Source: CAVSCD01 sp963726335
Lineage (GTDB): Bacteria > Acidobacteriota > Aminicenantia > Aminicenantales > UBA8522
Assembly (NCBI GenBank): GCA_963726335.1
Contig: CAVSCD010000011.1
Coordinates: 186,001-250,000 of the forward strand
Direction of reading: 5' to 3'
Length of the DNA stretch: 64,000 bases
The translations under genes and the position numbers were made by a program. Shown in pieces: positions 1 through 8,530 of this stretch. The notes below the pieces were generated by a model. That model saw only the letters and a list, made by a program, of their open reading frames with translations. It made no database searches and was not told the origin of the DNA. The stretch's first letter is position 1. The number at the start of each line of letters is the position of its first letter.

Positions 1-983
1 TCGAGGTCGAGGTCCGGCCCCGGCCTCTTCGTCGAGCCCAGCTTTTCCATTCCCAGCGCCCCGACCATCGCGGCGTTGTCCGTGCAGAGGTCGGGCGAAG
101 GGAGGCGCGCTTCGTATCCCCTGTCCCTGGCGAGCTCCGCGAACGCGGCCCGGAGCCGCCGGTTCCTGGCCACGCCGCCGCAGAGGATGAGCGAGACGGG
201 CTTCACTTTATCGGCCGCCTGATCGAGCTTCTGAAGGAGCGCCCGGACCACCGCCGCCTCAAAGCTCGCCAGGAAATCGGGGAGCGCCGGGTGCCGGGCG
301 GACATCCCGGTCTCGTCGATCCATCTCAGGGCGGCGGTCTTGAGCCCGCTGAAGCTGAAATCCAGGCTGGCGTCTTTCATCCGGGGCAGGGCGAATGGAT
401 ATTTTTGCGGGTTGCCGGCCTTGCCCAGCTCCTGGATGACGGGGCCGCCCGGGTAGCCCAGCCCGAGGAATTTCGCGATCTTGTCCAAGGCTTCCCCGGC
501 GGCGTCGTCGCGCGTCCGGCCGAGCAGCCGATAATGGAGCCTTTTCTTCATCAGGAAAAGGGAGGTGTGCCCCCCGGAAACAACGAGCGCCAGGGCGGGG
601 AAGGCGACCGGCGGCCCTTCGAGGAACGCCGCTTCCATATGAGCTTCGAGATGGTCGACCCCGACCAGCGGTTTCCTGAAATAATAGGCCAGTCCCTTGG
701 CGAACGACAGGCCGACGAGAAGCGAGCCGATCAGGCCCGGGCCCTGGGTCACGGCGAAGGCGTCGACCTCGCCGGGGGCGAGCCTCGCCCGGTCCAAGGC
801 TTCGCCGACGACATAGCCGATCGACTGAAGGTGCTGGCGCGACGCCAGCTCCGGGACGACACCCCCGTAGGGGGCATGGATCGTGTCCTGGGAAAGGACA
901 ACGCTGCTCAGGATCCGCGGGCCGGAGTCGAGGACGGCCGCCGCGGTTTCATCGCAGGAGCTCTCGATCGCCAGAATATTCAT
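1..983 (-). CDS. tsaD: tRNA N6-adenosine threonylcarbamoyltransferase TsaD, 3' end cut by window edge
   Basis: TsaD transfers the threonylcarbamoyl group from TC-AMP to A37 of ANN-decoding tRNAs (t6A) in the cytoplasm. The gene reads leftward from the ATG at 983. The N-terminus MNILAIESSCDETAAAVL is the classic family start. The metal-binding HLEAHM motif lies around position 630, and a conserved C-terminal DNAAMVGALGMEKLG follows near 80-40. The frame is still open at base 1, so only the last few residues are missing (327 codons present, family about 330-345). It starts 13 bases after the stop of mtnA and is probably co-transcribed with it. Identification is firm from the motifs. Confidence 0.95.
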   Translation of the reverse strand, partial: MNILAIESSCDETAAAVLDSGPRILSSVVLSQDTIHAPYGGVVPELASRQHLQSIGYVVGEALDRARLAPGEVDAFAVTQGPGLIGSLLVGLSFAKGLAYYFRKPLVGVDHLEAHMEAAFLEGPPVAFPALALVVSGGHTSLFLMKKRLHYRLLGRTRDDAAGEALDKIAKFLGLGYPGGPVIQELGKAGNPQKYPFALPRMKDASLDFSFSGLKTAALRWIDETGMSARHPALPDFLASFEAAVVRALLQKLDQAADKVKPVSLILCGGVARNRRLRAAFAELARDRGYEARLPSPDLCTDNAAMVGALGMEKLGSTKRPGPDLDL

Positions 984-996
984 TTGCGGCGGCTGT

Positions 997-2058
997 TCAG
1001 GGGAGAGGCGGCCCCTCTTTTTTCGGAGCTTTTCCGGACCAGGCGGCCAGGCTCAGCCGATACGGCGGGCGGGCGATGCCCCGCTCGCTGACGATGGCGG
1101 TGACGAGCCGGGCCGGGACGACGTCAAAAGCCGGGTTCCTGACGGGGATATGGGGGAGCGTGATGGGGCACCCGGCGACCTCTCTCACCTCGCGGCCCGG
1201 GCGTTCCTCGATGGGGATCGCGGCGCCCGTGCGCAGGCGGAAATCAAACGTGCTCAGGGGGGCGGCGATGTAGAAAGGCAGGCCATGGTGCCGAGCCAGG
1301 ACGGCCACCGAGTAGGTGCCGATCTTGTTCGCGGCGTCGCCGTTGCGGGCAATCCGGTCGGCGCCCGTGATTGCCAGGCTGATCTCGCCCTTTTTCATCA
1401 ACCAGCCGGCCATGTTGTCCGTGATCAGCGTCAACGGGACCCCCAGGCGGTCGAGCTCCCAGACGGTGAGCCGCGCGCCCTGGAGGATCGGCCGGGTCTC
1501 GTCCGCGAAGACACGGAACTTCTTCCCCTGCTCGAAGGCCGCCCGGATGACGCCCAGCGCCGTGCCGTAGCCGGCCGTGGCCAGCTCGCCGGCGTTGCAG
1601 TGGGTCAGGACGGAATCGCCGTCGCGGATGAGCGCGCTCCCGTGGGCCCCGATCCTCCGGTTCGTCTCCAGGTCCTCCCGCTCGATCTCCTGCGCCTCGC
1701 TGACAAGCCGAGGCCCGAGCTCGGCAGCCGGGAGATGCCGGTTTTCCCGGAAGATGCGTTTCATGCGGTCGAGCGCCCAGAACAGGTTGACCGCCGTCGG
1801 ACGGGTCCTGGCCAGCCTCCGGACGACCTCGTCCAGCCGGCCGTCAAGGTCCTCTCCGGGACGGGCGCGAAGAAGCCCCAAGGCGACGCCGTAAGCGGCG
1901 GCGACGCCGATCGCGGGCGCTCCCCTGATGACCATCGTCTCGATGGCCTGGGCGACTCCCTCTTCATCCCTGTATTCGAGATACACTTCTTCGAGCGGCA
2001 GCCGCCGCTGGTCGATCATGACGACCTTGCCGTCTTGCCACTCTATTGTCGGGTGCAT
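997..2058 (-). CDS. mtnA: S-methyl-5-thioribose-1-phosphate isomerase MtnA
   Basis: MtnA isomerises 5-methylthioribose-1-phosphate to methylthioribulose-1-phosphate in methionine salvage. The family signatures are visible: VIRGAPAIGVAAA near the N-terminus, THCNAGELATAGYGTALG carrying the catalytic cysteine, and ITGADRIARNGDAANKIGTY carrying the catalytic aspartate. I chose the ATG at 2058 (MHPTIEW) because a GAG purine stretch lies seven bases upstream. An in-frame TTG at 2064 would add two residues. The length of about 353 aa is normal. No other salvage genes are in the window. Close homologues also act on ribose-1,5-bisphosphate or S-methylthioribulose analogues, so the exact substrate is inferred from the family. 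Confidence 0.93.
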   Translation of the reverse strand: MHPTIEWQDGKVVMIDQRRLPLEEVYLEYRDEEGVAQAIETMVIRGAPAIGVAAAYGVALGLLRARPGEDLDGRLDEVVRRLARTRPTAVNLFWALDRMKRIFRENRHLPAAELGPRLVSEAQEIEREDLETNRRIGAHGSALIRDGDSVLTHCNAGELATAGYGTALGVIRAAFEQGKKFRVFADETRPILQGARLTVWELDRLGVPLTLITDNMAGWLMKKGEISLAITGADRIARNGDAANKIGTYSVAVLARHHGLPFYIAAPLSTFDFRLRTGAAIPIEERPGREVREVAGCPITLPHIPVRNPAFDVVPARLVTAIVSERGIARPPYRLSLAAWSGKAPKKEGPPLP

Positions 2059-2202
2059 TCCCAAACTCGCTTAAAAACAGTCATTTCCTGGAAATTGTAT
2101 GATTGCAGAAACCCCACGGGGAGTCAAACCGGCAAGCTGATCAGCCGCCGCGGCCGACGGCAGCCGATCAGCGAATCTTTAGTCAAGAAGACCCGGGAAG
2201 CG

Positions 2203-2503
2203 TCTCCAAACATGTGACGGCGATGATCTCACTGAGGGGTGGCACGGCGATAGCCCCTGCGCGCCCGGAGCGACGGGGACCGGCGGGAAGCGGAGTCTTC
2301 GGAGCGACCATCAGAATAGCGGCGGAGGGACTCGGAGTCGCTATTCTGCGAAATATCCTGAAAAAGCTCTTGACTATCAGTTCACCCGGGGGCAAAGGGT
2401 GATACCGGCGACGCTTCGGGATCTTATCCGCCGGCGCGAGGACGCACAGGGGCGCGCCGTGACAGGCCCCCAATTCTCAACCACCTGATCACATGGCTGG
2501 AGA
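2203..2503. repeat. Palindromic dispersed element, family 1, long copy A
   Basis: A 301-bp element with imperfect terminal inverted repeats of about 60 bp, starting TCTCCAAACATGTGA and ending TCACATGGCTGGAGA. It is nearly identical to copy B at 9184-9483 and shares both arms with shorter copies at 51733-51922 and 27723-27851. The centre contains an inner perfect stem (CAGAATAGCG pairing with CGCTATTCTG). No credible protein is encoded. No clear target duplication is visible. It occupies most of the gene-free stretch 2059-2614 between divergent mtnA and tatA; I see no gene in the rest of that stretch. Confidence 0.85.
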
Positions 2504-2525
2504 GCAACCGAAGACCTGCCAATTC

Positions 2526-2570
2526 TTGACTTTTCTCCGGGAGTGACGTAATTTGGATGTCAGAATTACG
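2526..2570 (+). promoter_or_regulatory. tatA promoter candidate with overlapping palindrome
   Basis: TTGACT at 2526-2531 is followed after 17 bases by a poor -10 (TAATTT, 2549-2554). A perfect 7-bp inverted repeat, CGTAATT (2547-2553) and AATTACG (2564-2570), covers the -10 and the expected start site, so it could be an operator. Only the sequence supports this. Confidence 0.4.
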
Positions 2571-2614
2571 ACATTCCGGCTCGGCCTGAGGATAGCTCCT
2601 CAAAGGAGGCTTTG

Positions 2615-2818
2615 ATGTTCCTGTTCGGCCCCATCGGACCCACTGAGCTGCTGCTTATTCTGCTGATCGTGGTCATCATCTTCGGCGCCCGCCGCCTGCC
2701 CGACCTCGGCAAGGGCTTGGGTGAGGGCATCAAGAATTTCAAGAAGGGTATCACGGGCAAAGAATCTGGAGACAAGAACGCCGACTCCGAGAAACAGAAT
2801 CCTCCTTCCAAGGAATAA
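2615..2818 (+). CDS. tatA: Sec-independent translocase subunit TatA
   Basis: TatA is the pore-forming subunit of the twin-arginine export system in the inner membrane. This 67-residue protein has the standard architecture: a short periplasmic N-terminus with FGPIGPTELL, one membrane helix (LLILLIVVIIFG), the hinge, an amphipathic helix (ARRLPDLGKGLGEGIKNFKK) and a charged tail. The ATG at 2615 is chosen over the TTG at 2612 because AAGGAGG ends five bases before it. Its stop overlaps the next gene's ATG (TAATG). No tatC is present in the window. A likely Tat client is the aldo/keto reductase at 63.1 kb. TatA versus TatB cannot be strictly separated, but the length favours TatA/E. Confidence 0.92.
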   Translation: MFLFGPIGPTELLLILLIVVIIFGARRLPDLGKGLGEGIKNFKKGITGKESGDKNADSEKQNPPSKE

Positions 2819-3906
2819 TGAAACGCACGCTCGAAAAGCTGGCCGCTGAGCGTGAAGAGAAAGACAAGGCGTATTCCCAAAAGCTCGACGAGATAAAGCG
2901 GACCCTCCCTCTCCTCGCCGGAAAGAGGACCCTGCTCGGGAAAGCCGGCCCAGCCGCGGACAGACTGCTGTCCCAGCTGGCCGAGCTGGCCGAGCTCCAG
3001 AATGCGCTCGCCGACGTTCGCGACAGGGAGTGGGACGCGCTCGGAAGCAACCACGTCGGAATGATCTTCAAGAGCCTGGAATGGCGCGTGGACAAGCTGG
3101 CGGCCGAACATGAGGACGTCCAGGTCCTGATGAAAAAGCTCCGCGGCCTGAGAGAGGTCCTGGATCGCCTGCTGGCCGCGCTCGAAGAAAAAAAGTCCCC
3201 GGCGCCCACGGATGTCAGGGACGTCCTCGAGCCTCTCGAGGACTGGCGCTACGCCGGGTTCGAGAGCCGGTTTCGCGGCAGCCCGCAGGACGTCAAAAAA
3301 CAGCTGGAGGCCTACATTCCCTATCTCCCCAGGCGGGGCCGCATCCTCGATTTGGGCTGCGGCCGGGGCGAGTTCCTCGACCTCCTCCGGGAGAACGGTC
3401 TCGACGGCGCGGGCATCGATCTCAACTCGCTCATGGTCGAGGCCTGCGGCGACAGGGGCCTGCGTTGCGAAAAGGGCGACCTCCTGGAGAAGCTGGCTTC
3501 CGAACCCGACGGCTCGCTGGCCGGGATATTCTCGAGCCAAGTCATCGAACACTTGACGCCGGCCCAGCTCCGGAAGCTCGTCGAGCTGGCCCGGCGGAAG
3601 CTCGAGCCGGCTGGCGTTCTCATCCTGGAAACCATCAACCCGCTCTCGGTCTTCGCGCTCGTCCAGATCTTTAATCTCGACCCCACCCATCAGAAACCCG
3701 TTCACCCTCAGGGCCTCAAGTTTCTGCTCGAGGACGCCGGGTTCGATGAGGTCGAGATCAGGTACTCCGCGGCGCTCGCGAAGGAGCGCCTTCGCGACCT
3801 GCCCCCGGCCGACGACCGGACCGTCGTCCTGAACGAGAATTTCGACCGCTTGAACGATCTCTTATTTGCGCCCGCGCAGTACGCGGCGATCGCCAGGAGG
3901 AGATGA
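2818..3906 (+). CDS. Class I SAM-dependent methyltransferase with N-terminal coiled coil
   Basis: The first 150 or so residues are charged and helical (coiled-coil-like). They are followed by a Rossmann methyltransferase domain with the SAM-binding motif LDLGCGRGEFLDLL around residues 177-190, the motif GIDLNSLMVEAC, and the post-II motif SQVIEHL. The segment DPTHQKPVHPQGLKFLLEDA resembles methyltransferases of surface-polysaccharide clusters that modify the growing chain (WbdD-like). The substrate cannot be read from sequence. It overlaps tatA by one base and the following ROK kinase region (ATGA), so the three genes probably form one transcription unit. An alternative is a methyltransferase of small sugars or lipids. 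Confidence 0.8.
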   Translation: MKRTLEKLAAEREEKDKAYSQKLDEIKRTLPLLAGKRTLLGKAGPAADRLLSQLAELAELQNALADVRDREWDALGSNHVGMIFKSLEWRVDKLAAEHEDVQVLMKKLRGLREVLDRLLAALEEKKSPAPTDVRDVLEPLEDWRYAGFESRFRGSPQDVKKQLEAYIPYLPRRGRILDLGCGRGEFLDLLRENGLDGAGIDLNSLMVEACGDRGLRCEKGDLLEKLASEPDGSLAGIFSSQVIEHLTPAQLRKLVELARRKLEPAGVLILETINPLSVFALVQIFNLDPTHQKPVHPQGLKFLLEDAGFDEVEIRYSAALAKERLRDLPPADDRTVVLNENFDRLNDLLFAPAQYAAIARRR

Positions 3907-3908
3907 CC

Positions 3909-4826
3909 ATGCCCTTGTACGCCGGTTTCGACATGGGTGGAACACAGCTCAAGTACGGTCTCCTGAACGAGAAACTCGACCTCGTGTTCAAGGACCAGAC
4001 CCCGACGCCGGCAAAGATTACTGAGCTCATCGACCTTTTCGGCGGCCTGTGGGAAGGACTGAAAAAGCGCCAGAGGCAGACGGTCAAGACCGCGGGCTTC
4101 GGGATCCCCGGGATCTTCAACCTCAAAGAGCAGCGGATCCTCCAGTCCCCGAACTATGGCGGGCTCGACGACTTCCCGCTGCGGCCGGCCATCGCCCGGG
4201 TCATCACGGCCCCCTTCTGGATCGACAACGACGCCAACATGGCCGCCTACGGCGAGTTCCGGTGCGGCGCCGGCAAGGGCGTCAAGGACATGATCCTGCT
4301 CACCCTGGGGACGGGCGTCGGGTCGGGCATCATCGTCGACGGGGAGCTCCTGCACGGAAGCTGCGGCTACGGGGGTGAGATGGGGCACGTCGTTGTCAAC
4401 CCCGAGGGTGAAAAGTGCGGCTGCGGCGCCAGGGGCTGCCTGGAGACCGAGGCCTCGGCCGGCCCCATCGTCCGGAACTACCGGCAGCTCACCGGTTCGA
4501 CGGAGCCGCTGACAGCCAAAGAGGTCGCCAAGAGGGCCAAGAAGGGTGACGTGCCGGCGAAAAGGAGCTTCGACCGCGCCGCCTATTATCTCGGCATAGG
4601 GCTTGGCTCGGCCATCAACACGTTCAACCCCAGGAAGATCCTCCTCGGAGGCGGTATCACGGCGAGCGCCGGCCTGATCCTTCCAGGGGTCAAGGCCGAG
4701 GCCGCCCGGCGAAGCTATGCGGCGTCCTACGCCTGCTGTTCGATCGAGAAGGCCAGCCTGGGGAATGACGCCGGGCTGATCGGCTCGGCCGCTTGGGCTA
4801 GGGACCAGCTCCTCAAACAGCGCTGA
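3909..4826 (+). CDS. ROK-family sugar kinase (glucokinase-like)
   Basis: ROK kinases phosphorylate glucose or related hexoses with ATP. The N-terminal phosphate motif FDMGGTQLKYGL, the acidic FWIDNDANMAAYGE motif with the catalytic Asp, and LLTLGTGVGSGII are present. The ROK zinc site CGCGARGCLE has cysteines at about residues 170, 172 and 177. No helix-turn-helix precedes the kinase domain, so this is an enzyme rather than a NagC/XylR-type repressor. The ATG at 3909 is preferred over 3903 because AGGAGG ends eight bases before 3909 but only two before 3903. A 305-residue product is normal. The exact sugar is unknown. Confidence 0.88.
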   Translation: MPLYAGFDMGGTQLKYGLLNEKLDLVFKDQTPTPAKITELIDLFGGLWEGLKKRQRQTVKTAGFGIPGIFNLKEQRILQSPNYGGLDDFPLRPAIARVITAPFWIDNDANMAAYGEFRCGAGKGVKDMILLTLGTGVGSGIIVDGELLHGSCGYGGEMGHVVVNPEGEKCGCGARGCLETEASAGPIVRNYRQLTGSTEPLTAKEVAKRAKKGDVPAKRSFDRAAYYLGIGLGSAINTFNPRKILLGGGITASAGLILPGVKAEAARRSYAASYACCSIEKASLGNDAGLIGSAAWARDQLLKQR

Positions 4827-4856
4827 CGCCGCTGTTCCCCGCCGTGTATCCCGATC

Positions 4857-5822
4857 TCAAGGATTCCGCTTAGAAAAGCCGAACGTTCTTCGGGCTTCTT
4901 CCCCGCCCGTCCGGTTTCTCAGCCGAACCTCAAACTTGAGGTCCTCCACCCGCAGGGCTTCCCCGGCCGCATCCAGGCTGAAGGGAATCTCCCGGAGAAA
5001 CGCTCCATCCGGCTCCCGCTCCAGGGTTTCTTCGCGCGAGGTGACGCCGAAGTCCCCACGGTGCGCCCACCGGGAAACGCCGGCGGCGTCCCGCAAGTCG
5101 ACTTCGACTTCAAGCGTCGTCACCAGGCTGCCGACCTCGGGCGCCTCGAACCAGATGCCGGCGTAAGGAATGCTCAGGCTGATCATGCCCTCGACCAGGC
5201 CGGAACGGGTCCCCTCGAGCCTCGCCCGGCCGCGAAAGCCGAACGGCTCCCTTATCCTGTAAGCGGTTTTCTGCGCCTGTTCCTGCGCCCGGCTCAGCTC
5301 GTGCATGTAGCTCAGGTTGTACTCCCGGATCGCGCTCAAGTCATAGGTCGTCAGCTCGAGGTGCCCGCTGCAGTCCGGGTCGCGGAAGACGACGGGGAAC
5401 CCGCCGTAGTACCAGATCTCGGAGCACCGCTCCCCCGAGCCGCCGTCGATCGGGTTGATGATCCGGTCGAACGGCGGACCGAACAGGATATGGATCCGCC
5501 CCCTGTCGGTCATCCAGCCGGGCTTCCCTTCTCTCGCGAACAGCCGGTTCGCCGTCTCCAGGCGGCTGAAATACTCGACCTTGAATTCGTTCTCCTCGGA
5601 ATACGGGTCGGGGTCGCGGCGCTTCCAGAACTCGCCAATGAAGGCGTCCCTTTGCGAGGCGGGAAGCTCCAGGAAGATCTTCTCTTCGGACCGGGTGACG
5701 ATGTAGCGGGCCTGGCTCAGGAACTCGGCGTGGTCCGGAGCCAGCGATCGCCGCAGGGCGGCGCCCCGGCAGCCCGCGGCACCGGCGACCGCCAGGATTA
5801 GGAAGACCGCCGTCGCCCACAT
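4857..5822 (-). CDS. GWxTD-domain lipoprotein (second of a pair)
   Basis: The protein carries the GWxTD signature (GKPGWMTDRGRIHILFGPP, about one third in) and the downstream CSEIWYYGGFPVVFRD segment typical of this domain. The domain has no settled function and occurs in secreted or envelope proteins. With the ATG at 5822 it begins MWATAVFLILAVAGAAGC, a lipoprotein signal with a lipobox cysteine. A longer start at 5888 would bury this signal and overlap the upstream gene by 50 bases. It lies 16 bases after the paralogous GWxTD gene, so translation may be coupled; no clear Shine-Dalgarno is seen. The C-terminal third looks like a beta-rich interaction domain. Confidence 0.75.
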   Translation of the reverse strand: MWATAVFLILAVAGAAGCRGAALRRSLAPDHAEFLSQARYIVTRSEEKIFLELPASQRDAFIGEFWKRRDPDPYSEENEFKVEYFSRLETANRLFAREGKPGWMTDRGRIHILFGPPFDRIINPIDGGSGERCSEIWYYGGFPVVFRDPDCSGHLELTTYDLSAIREYNLSYMHELSRAQEQAQKTAYRIREPFGFRGRARLEGTRSGLVEGMISLSIPYAGIWFEAPEVGSLVTTLEVEVDLRDAAGVSRWAHRGDFGVTSREETLEREPDGAFLREIPFSLDAAGEALRVEDLKFEVRLRNRTGGEEARRTFGFSKRNP

Positions 5823-5838
5823 CAGAGGGGCGGACGAT

Positions 5839-6780
5839 TTAAAAGGCGAACTCGGCCACTTTGCGGACGCGATGTTTGGTGGTTTCATTCTCCATGATGA
5901 TCGACAGCTGACACTTCCCGGCCCGCAGCTCCTCGATCCCGTCTTCGACCGTTATCGGGATCGCGATCTCAAACTTCTCCGCCCGCTTCGCTTCGAGCTC
6001 CGCGGCCGAGAGGCTCACGGGGTACCTGTTCTTGAACGTCCAGCGGATGACCTTCCGGCTATCGGCAAGCTCCATCTCCAGCGCGAAAGCCGTTTCGAAC
6101 CGGTCTTCCCTGAAGTCGAACCAGATCTCCGGATAGGGCATCTCCAGACGAACGAGGCTCTCCAGCCTGCCGCCTTGGGCCGGTGTCTTCAGGATGCGGA
6201 CCTCAAAGTCGAAGGGGAGCTTCCGGGGCTCCCTGCGGGCGCGCGAGCGGGATGTCGTGGCGGCATTCCGCCGTTCTATCGGACTCAAGTCACGGGTTGC
6301 CAGGACGAAGGCGCCGCTGCAGTTCTTATCCGCAAAAACGACCGGAAAATCATCATAGTGCCAGGTCTCCTGGCACGGCGCGGTCTTTCCCGCCGGGGGG
6401 GGCTGCCGCTCGCGGCGCGCCGGCTCGCCGTAGACGATGGTGATCCGGCCCCGCTCCGTGAGCCAGCCAGGCCGCGGCTCCCCCGTGAACAGCTCGTTCG
6501 CCACCCGTATCCTCCGGAAATATTCGTCCTTGAACTCGTTCGCGGGCGTGCCCGGGTCGGTGTCGCGCCGCTTCCAGAACCGCTCGATGGCCTTGGCCTG
6601 TTCCGCCTCGGGCAGGGCGAGAAGCTCCTTTCTCTCCTCTTTCGAGATGAGGTACCGGGCCTCCGACAGGAACCCGGCAGTCTGCGCCGACTGGCCCGGC
6701 GGGGATTCCTGGGCGGTCGAAACGAGACATAGGGAAAGCGTCAGAGCGCCGAGAAGAAGCCACCGTCGGAAGGCTCTCAT
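5839..6780 (-). CDS. GWxTD-domain exported protein (first of a pair)
   Basis: A 313-residue protein with a cleavable-looking signal peptide (MRAFRRWLLLGALTLSLCLV, cut near STAQE). The GWxTD-type motif appears as GWLTERGRITIVYGEPARRE, with Glu in place of the final Asp, and a matching CQETWHYDDFPVVFADKNC segment follows. The N-terminal FLSEARYLISKEERKELLAL region is shared with the downstream paralogue (FLSQARYIVTRSEEKIFLEL), so the two genes arose by duplication. Unlike its partner it has no lipobox cysteine. Function is unknown; envelope location is inferred from the signal. Confidence 0.75.
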   Translation of the reverse strand: MRAFRRWLLLGALTLSLCLVSTAQESPPGQSAQTAGFLSEARYLISKEERKELLALPEAEQAKAIERFWKRRDTDPGTPANEFKDEYFRRIRVANELFTGEPRPGWLTERGRITIVYGEPARRERQPPPAGKTAPCQETWHYDDFPVVFADKNCSGAFVLATRDLSPIERRNAATTSRSRARREPRKLPFDFEVRILKTPAQGGRLESLVRLEMPYPEIWFDFREDRFETAFALEMELADSRKVIRWTFKNRYPVSLSAAELEAKRAEKFEIAIPITVEDGIEELRAGKCQLSIIMENETTKHRVRKVAEFAF

Positions 6781-6861
6781 TGTATATTACTAAGATAGAC
6801 CCGTTTTTCCATAAAGGCAAGGAGATCGGGGAGCCTGCAGGCAGCTCTTTTTAAGAGTGGA

Positions 6862-6885
6862 GAGGGCGCCCCTCGGGGCGCCCTC
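6862..6885 (-). terminator. Strong hairpin after tRNA-Leu
   Basis: A perfect 11-bp inverted repeat, GAGGGCGCCCC (6862-6872) and GGGGCGCCCTC (6875-6885), sits just downstream of tRNA-Leu on the minus strand. A second small stem (CTCTT/AAGAG) follows. There is no strict U-tract, so termination is probable but not certain. Confidence 0.5.
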
Positions 6886-6894
6886 CCCGCAGCG

Positions 6895-6978
6895 TGCGGA
6901 AGGAGGGACTCGAACCCTCACGGCCTTGCGGCCATAAACTCCTGAGGCTTACGCGTCTGCCAATTCCGCCACTTCCGC
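6895..6978 (-). tRNA. tRNA-Leu (anticodon CAG)
   Basis: On the minus strand the acceptor arm GCGGAAG pairs with CTTCCGC, the D-arm GTGGCGGAATTGGCAGACGC is typical of leucine tRNAs, and the T-arm reads GGGTTCGAGTCCC. The anticodon loop CTCAGGA gives CAG. A long variable arm (TGGCCGCAAGGCCG) confirms a class II tRNA. CCA is not encoded. Confidence 0.95.
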
Positions 6979-6990
6979 AGAAGCGGGGCT

Positions 6991-7019
6991 ATTATAATCT
7001 CCCGTGACGAAATTTCCAA
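6991..7019 (-). promoter_or_regulatory. Promoter of tRNA-Leu
   Basis: On the minus strand, TTGGAA (7019-7014), a 17-base spacer and a perfect TATAAT (6996-6991) lie 12 bases before the mature tRNA 5' end. Confidence 0.7.
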
Positions 7020-7220
7020 GGGCCGGGCCCCCGGCAAGGCGCCACCTCGCCTTGATTTCGGGGCGGACAAGCGGCTATAATGGGTGGCTGCCGGGAGCAG
7101 AGTCCCGGTTGCCCGGATAAGGATAAGCGGGTTCGCCTTTGAAACCAAACGTCCTGACGTGGAGTTGACTAAGAAAGAGGGCGTTTATCCGGTAAATACA
7201 CGGAGCAAGCGAGGACCGAC

Positions 7221-7796
7221 ATGCGAAATACAAGGGAAACGGCGAAAAAGCTCAGATTCGGGCTCCCGCTGGCGGGAGTCTTCATCCTGCTGGCTATTTT
7301 TCTGCCCGCCTGCAAGAGCAGCACGGATTCGGACACCGACACAGACACGACAACCTATCAAGCCAGGATCGTGGTCAGCAACACATACGGGCAAACCCTG
7401 GAGATCTTCATGGACGGGACCAGCCAGTTCACCCTGACCAACGGGGACAGTGATAAGATCGCCGATGTGGCCATCGCAACCCATACGATGGAAGCCCGGA
7501 TCCCGGGCGGCGCCCTCATCGACACGACGGAGATCGACGTCACGCAGCAGACCGACTACTCGTACACGATCGACCGACCGGACATCAACATCGTCAACAG
7601 CTGGGGCGAATCCCTTAAGATCTACATGGACGACGTTTATCAGTTCACCCTGGTCGATGACGAGAACAGGTGGCTGATCGCTGTCCCGCTGGCGTCCCAC
7701 TTCCTGAAGGCGACGCGGGTGAGTGATGACAGCGAGGTCGCCTCGATCACTATCAACGTCACTCAAAATAAAGACTATTCGTGGACGATTTCATAA
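7221..7796 (+). CDS. Lipoprotein with two YMDG-type repeats (paralogue of 8527-9144)
   Basis: A 191-residue protein with a lipoprotein signal (GVFILLAIFLPAC) and then two tandem modules of about 70 residues. The first runs from ARIVVSNTYGQTLEIFMDG to QTDYSYTID, the second from INIVNSWGESLKIYMDDVYQF to NKDYSWTIS. Each pairs an I(Y/F)MD-x-x-x-QF strand motif with a closing VTxxxDYSWxI. This resembles small beta-sandwich modules such as PEGA or DUF4397, but I do not recognise the family with certainty. It starts a three-gene run with a beta-barrel protein and a paralogue, suggesting an outer-membrane or surface assembly. Function unknown. Confidence 0.7.
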   Translation: MRNTRETAKKLRFGLPLAGVFILLAIFLPACKSSTDSDTDTDTTTYQARIVVSNTYGQTLEIFMDGTSQFTLTNGDSDKIADVAIATHTMEARIPGGALIDTTEIDVTQQTDYSYTIDRPDINIVNSWGESLKIYMDDVYQFTLVDDENRWLIAVPLASHFLKATRVSDDSEVASITINVTQNKDYSWTIS

Positions 7797-7870
7797 ATCT
7801 TGATCGAGACTTCCCGAACAGGCCGGGAGCCTGCAGCGGATAAGGGCATGCGATACCGACGAGCTTCCGG

Positions 7871-8530
7871 ATGCGCGTCCGCCTGGCGCTGCTCGCCGCG
7901 GTTTGCCTCGGCTCAACCTCGGGGCTCGGGGCGTCCGGCCTGGTGGACAACCTCAGCATCCGCGTCAGTCCCGGGATCATGTTCAACCTGGGCGGACGCT
8001 ACAGCGACTACTACAAATTCAAGGACATCGTCGACCTCGGAGGCGGGCTGAACATCGGCCTGAGATACGAGGTCAATAAGAACATCTACCTCGAGGCCGC
8101 TTACGGATACAACGTCTTGGGAGCGAAGGGGGGAGGAATACCGTTTCTATTCCGGCACGGCAACTCGTATTTCGATATGGCCTCGTGGACGCTCAACGCC
8201 TCCCTTTACCTGAAATCCGGCTACCCGATAGAGCCCTATCTCACACTCGGGGGGGGGGTCCATCCGTTTTACTTCAGGTCCGGGATGTTCGGGGGAGATG
8301 TCTGGCCGGCACCCGCCAAGCCCCAGACGGCCCTTCGCGATACGACTCCCGGAGTGAATGTCGGACTGGGAGCCGAGGCCAACGTCAAGCTGAATCTCAC
8401 GGCCACCTTCGAGGTCCGGTACACCTACCTGTTCTCCAGAAATCCGGAGCGGTTCGGGACGGACGATTTCACCCAGATGGATTTTCTGGGGATCAGCGTG
8501 GGCGTCATCTATTATTTCCGCCGAAAATGA
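7871..8530 (+). CDS. Outer-membrane beta-barrel protein
   Basis: 219 residues with a signal peptide (MRVRLALLAAVCLGSTSGLG) followed by alternating beta-strand segments such as GLNIGLRYEVNKNIYLEAAY, EPYLTLGGGVHPFYF and TATFEVRYTYLF, ending in the terminal strand FLGISVGVIYYFRRK. This fits an 8- to 10-stranded OmpW/OmpA-like small barrel. It lies between two paralogous lipoproteins and its stop overlaps the start of the second (ATGA), so it is translated together with it. No substrate can be deduced. Confidence 0.75.
   Translation: MRVRLALLAAVCLGSTSGLGASGLVDNLSIRVSPGIMFNLGGRYSDYYKFKDIVDLGGGLNIGLRYEVNKNIYLEAAYGYNVLGAKGGGIPFLFRHGNSYFDMASWTLNASLYLKSGYPIEPYLTLGGGVHPFYFRSGMFGGDVWPAPAKPQTALRDTTPGVNVGLGAEANVKLNLTATFEVRYTYLFSRNPERFGTDDFTQMDFLGISVGVIYYFRRK

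Noticed and set aside
2222..2402. Open frame inside the long palindromic copies (similar in A and B)
   Set aside because: Its identity between copies follows from DNA identity of the repeat; no start site, no protein-like composition, and absent from short copies.
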